From: Xanthomonas cannabis pv. cannabis
GTDB lineage: Bacteria; Pseudomonadota; Gammaproteobacteria; Xanthomonadales; Xanthomonadaceae
DNA: 51,601 bases
Assembly: GCF_000802365.1 (NCBI RefSeq)
Contig: NZ_JSZE01000019.1
Coordinates: 1 to 51,601, forward strand
Direction of reading: 5' to 3'
This document shows positions 45,314 through 51,601 of the stretch, piece after piece. Each line of letters starts with the position of its first letter. Positions within the stretch are counted from its first letter, which is position 1. Under the pieces are notes generated by a model. It was not told the origin of the DNA. It saw only the letters and a list, made by a program, of their open reading frames with translations, and searched no databases. The position numbers and the translations under genes are program-made.

Positions 45314-46480
45314 ATGAAGATCGCTGTCGCGGGTACCGGCTATGTCGGTCTGTCCAATGGCGTGTTGCTCGCCAAGCACCATGAGGTCGTGGCGCTGGAC
45401 ATCGTCGAGGCCAAGGTCAAGCTGATCAACGAAGGCCGCTCGCCGATCGTCGACAAGGAACTCGAGGCCGCGTTGGCCGAGGGTGGCCTGAACTTCAAGG
45501 CCACGCTGGACGCCAACGAAGCGTTTGCCGGCGCCGAGTTCGTGATCATTGCCACACCCACCGACTACGATCCGGACACCAATTACTTCAACACCAGCTC
45601 GATCGAGGTGGTGATCGCCAAGGTGCTGGAGATCAACACCCAGGCGACGATGGTGATCAAGTCGACCATCCCGGTGGGCTACGTTGCCAAGCTGCGCGCG
45701 CAGTTCGGCACCGACAACATCATCTTCTCGCCCGAATTCCTGCGCGAGGGCCGGGCGTTGTACGACAACCTGTATCCGTCCCGGATCATCGTCGGTGAGC
45801 GCTCGGCGCGCGCGGAAACCTTCGCGCGGCTGCTGCAGGAAGGCGCACTCAAGCCCGACGTGCCGGTGTTGTTCACCGAGCCTACCGAGGCCGAAGCAAT
45901 CAAGCTGTTCGCCAACACCTATCTGGCGATGCGGGTGTCCTACTTCAACGAACTGGACACCTACGCGCTCACCCACGGGCTGGACAGCCGCCAGATCATC
46001 GAAGGCATCTGCCTGGATCCGCGCATCGGCAGCCACTACAACAATCCGTCCTTCGGCTACGGCGGTTACTGCCTGCCCAAGGACACCAAGCAGTTGCTGG
46101 CCAACTACCAGAGCGTTCCGCAGACCATCATCCGGGCGATCGTCGATTCCAACACCACCCGCAAGGACTTCATTGCCGCCGACGTGCTGCGGCGCAATCC
46201 CAAGGTGGTTGGGATCTATCGCCTGATCATGAAAGCCGGCTCGGACAACTTCCGTTCGTCCAGCATCCAAGGCGTGATGAAGCGCCTCAAGGCCAAGGGC
46301 GTGGACATCATCGTGTACGAACCGACGCTGAGCGATCCGGAGTTCTTCCGCTCGCGCGTGGTCAATGACCTGGAGGCCTTCAAGCGCGAGGCCGACGTCA
46401 TCATCAGCAACCGCATGGCCGACGCGCTGCAGGACGTGCAGGACAAGGTCTATACGCGCGATCTGTTCGGCGACAACTGA
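45314..46480 (+). CDS. ugd: UDP-glucose 6-dehydrogenase
   Basis: This 388-residue enzyme oxidises UDP-glucose to UDP-glucuronate, a xanthan and cell-envelope precursor. NAD-binding [15 protein letters not shown] opens the protein (ATG 45314 with AAGGAA upstream). The catalytic cysteine is in [14 protein letters not shown], and [16 protein letters not shown] is a family signature. The short form, with the [19 protein letters not shown] region, is of the bacterial Ugd type. It is a single gene between rmlD and the converging xanB. Confidence 0.95.
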   Translation: MKIAVAGTGYVGLSNGVLLAKHHEVVALDIVEAKVKLINEGRSPIVDKELEAALAEGGLNFKATLDANEAFAGAEFVIIATPTDYDPDTNYFNTSSIEVVIAKVLEINTQATMVIKSTIPVGYVAKLRAQFGTDNIIFSPEFLREGRALYDNLYPSRIIVGERSARAETFARLLQEGALKPDVPVLFTEPTEAEAIKLFANTYLAMRVSYFNELDTYALTHGLDSRQIIEGICLDPRIGSHYNNPSFGYGGYCLPKDTKQLLANYQSVPQTIIRAIVDSNTTRKDFIAADVLRRNPKVVGIYRLIMKAGSDNFRSSSIQGVMKRLKAKGVDIIVYEPTLSDPEFFRSRVVNDLEAFKREADVIISNRMADALQDVQDKVYTRDLFGDN

Positions 46481-46701
46481 GCCCGGCAGGTCCTGCGTCT
46501 TGGCGCGTGGCGATGCCATTCGTCCAGGCCATCCATGATGTTGTCTTGGGCTACGGGGGCGTTCGCTGCCCTGCGGCGAACGCCCACGGGGCGGCAGTGG
46601 CATTGCCCGGTCGCATCCACGTGCGATGCAGCCTGCGCAAGCAGGCGACCTGTGACCTGTCTGCGCAGCGTGTTGTGATCGAAGCGAGGCAGGGATAACG
46701 C

Positions 46702-46725
46702 AAAACGGCGGCCATTGGCCGCCGT
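46702..46725 (-). terminator. Terminator downstream of xanB
   Basis: ACGGCGGCC (46705-46713) and GGCCGCCGT (46717-46725) flank a 3-base loop; on the minus strand the stem is followed by TTTGCGTT. It lies about 30 bases after the xanB stop. Confidence 0.7.
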
Positions 46726-46754
46726 CGATGTTGCCGTCTACGTCGAGTGCGTGA

Positions 46755-48158
46755 TCAGGCGCGGCCGTAGGTGTCCTCGAAACGCACGATGTCGTCTTCG
46801 CCCAGATAGCTGCCGGACTGCACTTCAATCAGTTCCAGCGGCAGCTTGCCCGGATTGCGCAGGCGATGCGTGACGCCCAGCGGGATGTAGGTACTCTGGT
46901 TTTCGGTCAGCAGCAGCACTTCCTCGCCACGGGTGACTTCGGCAGTGCCGCTCACCACGATCCAGTGTTCGGCGCGGTGGTGGTGCATCTGCAGGCTCAG
47001 CACGGCACCGGGCTTGACGGTGATGCGCTTGACCTGGTGACGCTGGCCCATGTCGATCGAGTCGTAGGCGCCCCACGGGCGATACACCTTGCGATGCCAG
47101 GTGGCTTCGGAGCGACCGTCGGACTTGATCCGGCCGACCACATCCTTCACTTCCTGGATGCGATCGCGGTGGCCGACCAGTACGGCATCCGGCGTCTCGA
47201 CGACGACGACGTCTTCCAGGCCGACCATGGCGATCAGGCGCGAACCATAGGCATAGGTGTTGCGGCAATCCAGCTGGATTACATCGCCATGATGCGCATT
47301 GCCCTGGCCATCCTGCTCGGACACATCCAGCAGCGACGACCACGAGCCAACGTCGTTCCAGCCGGCATCCAACGGCACCACGACTGCATCGGCGGTCTTT
47401 TCCATCACCGCGTAGTCGATCGAATCCGACGGGCTTGCTGCGAAAGCATCCTTGTCCAGGCGGGTGAAGTCGGCGTCGCGCTTGCCGTTCTGCCACGCGG
47501 TCTGGCAGGCATCGGCAATGGCCGGATGGAACTTGCGCAGTTCTTCCAGGTAGCGCGAAGCACGGAACAGGAACATGCCGCTGTTCCAGTAGTACTCGCC
47601 GCTGGCCAGGTAGCCTTGTGCGGTTGCCAGGTCGGGCTTCTCGACGAAGCGTTCGACCGCACTCGCGCCAGTGCCCGCGCCGGCCTTGATGTAGCCGTAG
47701 CCGGTTTCCGGTGCGGTCGGCTTGATGCCGAAGGTCACCAGCTTGCCCTGTTCTGCGGCTGCTGCAGCAACGTTGACCGCAGCCTGGAAGGCAGCCTCGT
47801 CGCCGATCACATGATCGGACGGCAGCACCAGCAACAGCGGGTCGGCGCCGTCGCGGGTCGCTTCCAGCGCAGCAACCGCGATGGCGGGGGCGGTATTACG
47901 GCCCTTGGGTTCCAGCAGGATGGCAGAGGGCTTGACGCCCAACTGCTGCAGCTGCTCGGCGGCCATGAAGCGGTGTTCCTCGTTCGCCACCACGATGGGA
48001 GCATGGCCCGCGACGGGAGCCGCGCGCAGCCAGGTGGCCTGCAACATGCTCTTGTCGCCGACCAGCGGCAGGAACTGCTTTGGATAGGACTCGCGCGACA
48101 GCGGCCACAGGCGCGTGCCGGAGCCGCCGGACAAGATAATCGGAAGGACGTCGCTCAT
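46755..48158 (-). CDS. xanB: Mannose-1-phosphate guanylyltransferase / mannose-6-phosphate isomerase
   Basis: This 467-residue bifunctional enzyme makes mannose-6-phosphate from fructose-6-phosphate and GDP-mannose from mannose-1-phosphate. Residues ~1-340 are the guanylyltransferase ([20 protein letters not shown]). Residues ~345-467 are the cupin isomerase ([28 protein letters not shown]). The length is that of XanB. GDP-mannose serves xanthan, LPS core and, through gmd/rmd, D-rhamnose for the O-antigen. It lies 45 bases downstream of xanA. Confidence 0.97.
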   Translation of the reverse strand: MSDVLPIILSGGSGTRLWPLSRESYPKQFLPLVGDKSMLQATWLRAAPVAGHAPIVVANEEHRFMAAEQLQQLGVKPSAILLEPKGRNTAPAIAVAALEATRDGADPLLLVLPSDHVIGDEAAFQAAVNVAAAAAEQGKLVTFGIKPTAPETGYGYIKAGAGTGASAVERFVEKPDLATAQGYLASGEYYWNSGMFLFRASRYLEELRKFHPAIADACQTAWQNGKRDADFTRLDKDAFAASPSDSIDYAVMEKTADAVVVPLDAGWNDVGSWSSLLDVSEQDGQGNAHHGDVIQLDCRNTYAYGSRLIAMVGLEDVVVVETPDAVLVGHRDRIQEVKDVVGRIKSDGRSEATWHRKVYRPWGAYDSIDMGQRHQVKRITVKPGAVLSLQMHHHRAEHWIVVSGTAEVTRGEEVLLLTENQSTYIPLGVTHRLRNPGKLPLELIEVQSGSYLGEDDIVRFEDTYGRA

Positions 48159-48203
48159 GAGCGGGGGGAACTCCAGTGCGTCAAAGTGGGGGAGGATGGT
48201 AAA

Positions 48204-49550
48204 TCAACCGCGCAGCAGATCGGAAATCTCTTGCGTGCGGCTTTCCAGCAGGGCGGCATCGCCGCGGGTTTCCACGTTCAGACGCAACAGCGGCTCGGTG
48301 TTGGAACTGCGCAGGTTGAAGCGCCATTGGCCAAAGTCCGCGCTGATGCCGTCGGTGTAGTCCAGCTCCGGCGACAGGTCGGCGTAGTGCTCCATCACGC
48401 GGGCAACCGCGGCCTTGGCGTCGGCCACCTTGAAGTTGATCTCGCCGCTGCAGGGGAACTTCTGCATGCGCGCCTCGACCAGATCGGCCAGCGAACGACC
48501 GGACTGCGACACCAGCTCGGCGATCAGCAGCCAGGGGATCATGCCGGAATCGGCGTAGGCGAATTCACGGAAGTAGTGGTGCGCGCTCATCTCGCCGCCG
48601 TATACGGCGTTCTCGCTACGCATCTTTTCCTTGATAAAGGCGTGGCCGCTCTTGCATAGCACCGGAATGCCGCCGGCTTCTTCGACCTGCTCGACCGTGT
48701 TCCAGGTCAGGCGCGGGTCGTGCACGACCTTGCCGCCCGGCTGCTTGGCCAGGATGGCTTGTGCGAGCAGGCCGACCAGGTAATAGCCTTCGATGAAGCG
48801 GCCGGTGTGATCGAAGAAGAAGCAACGATCGAAGTCGCCGTCCCACGCGATACCGAAATCGGCGCCGTGGTCCTTGACCGCCTTGGCAGTGGCGTCGCGG
48901 TTTTCCGGCAGCAGCGGATTAGGGATGCCGTTGGGGAAGTTGCCATCGGGCTCATGGAACACGCGGACGAACTCGAACGGCAGATGCGGCGCAAGCAGAT
49001 CCACGATCAGGCCGGCGCCGCCGTTGCCGGCATTGACCACCAGCTTGAGCGGCTTGAGCGTGCTGCGGTCCACGTAGCTGAGCAGGTGCTCCAGGTAGGC
49101 GGTCTTGTCGGTGCGGCTCTGCTCGGCGGCTGTGGGCTCGCCGGGTGCGGCGGTATCGGCCGCGACGGTGTCGCGGATGGCGAACAGGCCGGTATCGGAA
49201 CTGATCGGTCGCGCCTGCTCGCGGACCAGCTTCATGCCGTTGTAGTCCATCGGGTTGTGGCTGGCGGTGACCATGACGCCGCCAGCGGCCTTGAGGTAAT
49301 CGGTCTGGAAATAGACCTCCTCGGTGCCGCACAGGCCGATGTCGATGACCTCGCGGCCGCTGGCGCGCAGGCCGGCCGAGAGTGCTTCCTGCAGCGCCGG
49401 GCTGGCCAGGCGCACGTCGTGGCCCAGGACCACCGGCCCCTGATCCAGCTGCGCCGCCAGTGCCACGCCAATGCGGCGGGCCAAGTCCTCGTTGAGTTCA
49501 TCCGGCACACGGCCGCGGATGTCGTAGGCCTTGAAGGCGGGTAGCGTCAT
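48204..49550 (-). CDS. xanA: Phosphomannomutase / phosphoglucomutase
   Basis: This 448-residue alpha-D-phosphohexomutase interconverts the 6- and 1-phosphates of mannose and glucose. FKAYDIRGRVPDELN opens it, the phosphoserine loop is TASHNPMDYNG, the metal loop DGDFDR, and the sugar-specificity loop GGEMSAHHYFRE. The ATG at 49550 is chosen; a TTG at 49556 would add two residues. It provides glucose-1-phosphate for RmlA and UDP-glucose, and mannose-1-phosphate for XanB. Confidence 0.97.
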   Translation of the reverse strand: MTLPAFKAYDIRGRVPDELNEDLARRIGVALAAQLDQGPVVLGHDVRLASPALQEALSAGLRASGREVIDIGLCGTEEVYFQTDYLKAAGGVMVTASHNPMDYNGMKLVREQARPISSDTGLFAIRDTVAADTAAPGEPTAAEQSRTDKTAYLEHLLSYVDRSTLKPLKLVVNAGNGGAGLIVDLLAPHLPFEFVRVFHEPDGNFPNGIPNPLLPENRDATAKAVKDHGADFGIAWDGDFDRCFFFDHTGRFIEGYYLVGLLAQAILAKQPGGKVVHDPRLTWNTVEQVEEAGGIPVLCKSGHAFIKEKMRSENAVYGGEMSAHHYFREFAYADSGMIPWLLIAELVSQSGRSLADLVEARMQKFPCSGEINFKVADAKAAVARVMEHYADLSPELDYTDGISADFGQWRFNLRSSNTEPLLRLNVETRGDAALLESRTQEISDLLRG

Positions 49551-49684
49551 GGGCAATTCCTAGGGTGGGGGACACCCGAGTTTAGCGGGTGCGCCGTGTC
49601 TTGGGTGTGGCGGAATTGCGACCGAGGACAGGGAACAGTCAGCGGATAGAATGGCCGCTTCACATCAGCGAGGTGAGGGCGGTG

Positions 49685-50416
49685 ATGCGCAATGATGGAC
49701 GTGACAAGGCAGCCGGCAAGCGCTACGCCGATGCCGAGGCGGCGCTCGAGGGCGTGCTGGCCGATGGCCAGACCCTGGCCGTGGGCGGCTTCGGGTTGTG
49801 CGGGATCCCGGAGGCGCTGATCGCCGCCGTGCGCGACAGCGGGGTCGGCGGGTTGACGGTGATTTCCAACAATGCCGGGGTCGATGGGTTCGGGCTTGGT
49901 CAATTATTGGCCACGCGGCAGATTCGCAAGATGATCTCGTCCTACGTGGGCGAGAACAAGGAGTTCGAGCGTCAGTATCTGGCTGGCGAGCTCGAGCTTG
50001 AGTTCAACCCACAGGGCACGCTGGCCGAGCGCCTGCGTGCGGGCGGTGCGGGAATCCCTGCGTTCTACACCGCCACCGGCTACGGCACGATCGTGGCCGA
50101 GGGCAAGGAAACCCGCGAATTCGACGGCAAGCACTATGTGCTGGAAACCGCACTGCAGGCCGACGTCGCGCTGGTCAAGGCGTGGCGAGCCGATACCGCG
50201 GGCAACCTGGTGTTCCGCAAGACGGCGCGCAACTTCAACCCGGCCTGCGCCATGGCCGGTCGCGTCTGCATTGCCGAAGTCGAAGAAATCGTGGAGCTGG
50301 GCGCCATCGACCCGGACCACGTGCATCTCCCCGGTATCTACGTCGACCGCTTGGTGCTCAATGCCACGCCGGAAAAACGCATCGAACAGCGCACCGTGCG
50401 CGAAGGACAGCAGTAA
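49685..50416 (+). CDS. lpsI: 3-oxoacid CoA-transferase, alpha subunit
   Basis: This 243-residue family I CoA-transferase alpha subunit has [14 protein letters not shown], the [12 protein letters not shown] motif, and [16 protein letters not shown]. It forms a heteromer with the next gene and moves CoA between succinyl-CoA and acetoacetate-type acids. In Xanthomonas campestris the pair beside xanAB was named lpsI/lpsJ after a reported LPS link; the biochemical role in LPS is unclear. The ATG at 49685 has GAGG upstream and starts a conserved segment. It may also serve the acetoacetate released by tyrosine breakdown (fah-maiA in this window). Confidence 0.9.
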   Translation: MRNDGRDKAAGKRYADAEAALEGVLADGQTLAVGGFGLCGIPEALIAAVRDSGVGGLTVISNNAGVDGFGLGQLLATRQIRKMISSYVGENKEFERQYLAGELELEFNPQGTLAERLRAGGAGIPAFYTATGYGTIVAEGKETREFDGKHYVLETALQADVALVKAWRADTAGNLVFRKTARNFNPACAMAGRVCIAEVEEIVELGAIDPDHVHLPGIYVDRLVLNATPEKRIEQRTVREGQQ

Positions 50417-51054
50417 TGGCCTGGACCCGAGACCAGATGGCCGCCCGTGCGGCGCGCGAACTGACCGATGGCGCCTACGTCAACTTGGGAATTGGACTGC
50501 CGACGCTGGTGGCCAACCACATCCCGGAAGGCGTGGACGTGTGGCTGCAATCAGAGAATGGACTGCTCGGCATCGGCCCGTTTCCCACCGAGGACGAAGT
50601 GGATGCGGACTTGATCAATGCGGGCAAGCAGGCCGTCACCGCGCGCGCCGGTGCCAGTTATTTCGGCAGCCACGATTCGTTCGCGATGATCCGCGGCGGA
50701 CATATCGACCTGGCGATCCTGGGCGCAATGCAGGTCACCGACCGCGGCGACCTGGCCAACTGGATGGTGCCCGGCAAGATGGTCAAGGGCATGGGCGGCG
50801 CGATGGACCTGGTGGCCGGTGTCAAGCGCGTGGTGGTGCTGATGGAGCACGTCGCCAAGGACGGCAGCCACAAGATCCTGCGCGAATGCGACCTGCCACT
50901 GACCGGCGTCGGCGTGGTGGATCGCATCATCACCGACCTGGCGGTGTTCGATGTCACCGCTGACGGGTTGATGCTGGTGGAGGCGGCCGATGGAGTGGAG
51001 CTGGAAGAGTTACGCCAGAAGACAGGAGTGAAAATCTTGACGCCTCGACCGTGA
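50416..51054 (+). CDS. lpsJ: 3-oxoacid CoA-transferase, beta subunit
   Basis: This 212-residue beta subunit has the catalytic glutamate (Glu47) in [11 protein letters not shown], which forms the glutamyl-CoA intermediate, and [14 protein letters not shown] and [14 protein letters not shown] as family signatures. Its ATG shares one base with the stop of the alpha subunit (TAATG). A stable hairpin follows 9 bases after the stop. Confidence 0.92.
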   Translation: MAWTRDQMAARAARELTDGAYVNLGIGLPTLVANHIPEGVDVWLQSENGLLGIGPFPTEDEVDADLINAGKQAVTARAGASYFGSHDSFAMIRGGHIDLAILGAMQVTDRGDLANWMVPGKMVKGMGGAMDLVAGVKRVVVLMEHVAKDGSHKILRECDLPLTGVGVVDRIITDLAVFDVTADGLMLVEAADGVELEELRQKTGVKILTPRP

Positions 51055-51062
51055 GGCGAGGG

Positions 51063-51084
51063 CGGATGGCCTTCGGGTCATCCG
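51063..51084. terminator. Hairpin with TTCG loop between convergent genes
   Basis: CGGATGGCC (51063-51071), loop TTCG, then GGTCATCCG (51076-51084): nine pairs including one G-U, closed by an extra-stable C(UUCG)G tetraloop. No T-run follows. It overlaps the stop codon of the minus-strand gene. Confidence 0.55.
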
Positions 51085-51601
51085 GCCCGAACCAATCCCC
51101 GCCCAGTGAATCGATCGTCGAGTTGCAAATCCCCCAGCCACGGCGCCTGCCAGCGTCCGGAGCCGACGCATTGCAGCGGGATCTGTACCGAAGCTAGATC
51201 GAAATCCAGCAGGTAGCTTTCCTCCTGCATAACCCTGCAGACGTCTGCAATAAAGGCTAGTGCACCTTGATGCACCTGCGCAATTGTCGTCCACTGCGCT
51301 GGCGATCGCTCCGGACTGGCGTAGACCGCGGTCGTGCCCGCGTGCGCGCCCGTGAAATGTGAAAACTGCGGGGAAGGAGCGGTGAGAAGTGTTTCCAGAA
51401 GCAGATCGTGGCGCAGGATCGTCGATTGCTCCGGGTCCCCTTCGATACGGCCATCAAAATAGCGGGCGGCTGCCCAGCATTGATCGGAGATCTTTGTGGC
51501 GCGCCCGTTCAATGCAAAATAAACACCTCCCAGCGGCTGCCCGGTCAATCTTGCGAGGTTGGCCTGGATGGTGCCTGAGTAACCTATATCGGCCACCATG
51601 G
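51078..51601 (-). CDS. C-terminal part of a HAD-type polysaccharide-locus protein (partial)
   Basis: About 174 residues up to the stop at 51078-51080 are present, and the frame runs off the right edge of the window. The fragment starts with MVADIGYSGTIQANLARL; the DIGYSGT motif is what I associate with large HAD-superfamily proteins of polysaccharide clusters (COG5610-like), where it follows the hydrolase domain. YSGTIQ is followed by GGVYFALNG. The ATG at 51599 is almost certainly internal. Role unknown; its place beside lpsIJ suggests a cell-surface polysaccharide function. Confidence 0.6.
   Translation of the reverse strand, partial: MVADIGYSGTIQANLARLTGQPLGGVYFALNGRATKISDQCWAAARYFDGRIEGDPEQSTILRHDLLLETLLTAPSPQFSHFTGAHAGTTAVYASPERSPAQWTTIAQVHQGALAFIADVCRVMQEESYLLDFDLASVQIPLQCVGSGRWQAPWLGDLQLDDRFTGRGLVRAG

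Overview
The window is chromosomal DNA of a Xanthomonas species. The basis is the very GC-rich coding sequence, the gene order metB - O-antigen genes - etfA/etfB - rmlBACD - xanB/xanA, and protein sequences that read as Xanthomonas-type throughout. I recognise the metB-etfA interval as the known lipopolysaccharide (LPS) O-antigen locus of this genus. The gene content resembles the citri/campestris group, but I cannot name the species from sequence alone.

Bases 1 to about 21,700 are mostly core genome. They hold the end of an M3 peptidase, fabB-fabA, dinB, gph, a ferric-catecholate receptor with a periplasmic esterase, tfoX-C/msrC, bioD, a phasin, queD, a decayed M28 peptidase, an RhlE-type helicase, the tyrosine-degradation pair fah-maiA, a composite palindromic repeat, a PilU-type ATPase, a DUF4398/OmpA-like envelope pair, a YdcH-like small protein, and cbs-metB for transsulfuration.

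Bases about 21,760 to 39,055 are the accessory O-antigen island, visibly lower in GC in many stretches. The plus-strand block runs glycosyltransferase - wzm - wzt - WbdD-like methyltransferase/kinase - two glycosyltransferases - lipoprotein - gmd - rmd. It encodes an ABC-transporter-dependent homopolymer pathway. Gmd and Rmd make GDP-D-rhamnose, the glycosyltransferases build the chain, the WbdD-like protein would cap it, and Wzm/Wzt (with a carbohydrate-binding tail) would export it. The converging minus-strand block runs DegT aminotransferase - GtrB-like GT2 - bifunctional acetyltransferase/ketoisomerase (WxcM-like) - GtrA flippase - large GT-C-like membrane protein. It looks like a self-contained module that makes dTDP-3-acetamido-3,6-dideoxyhexose from the RmlA/RmlB intermediate, loads it on undecaprenyl phosphate, flips it, and attaches it as a side branch in the periplasm.

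Bases about 39,600 to the end return to conserved sequence: etfA/etfB, the dTDP-L-rhamnose operon rmlBACD, ugd, xanB/xanA, a two-subunit CoA transferase (the lpsI/lpsJ position), and the C-terminal part of a HAD-type polysaccharide protein cut off by the window end. XanA/XanB supply GDP-mannose to Gmd, and RmlA/RmlB supply dTDP-4-keto-6-deoxyglucose to the side-branch module, so the flanking genes feed the island.

The most unusual points are: a lipoprotein in the O-antigen operon that shares a C-terminal motif with the neighbouring cytoplasmic glycosyltransferase; the joining of a capped ABC-exported chain with a periplasmic decoration cassette; and an island edge that seems to lie inside the 3' end of metB. 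I found no rRNA, tRNA, CRISPR array or intact insertion sequence.
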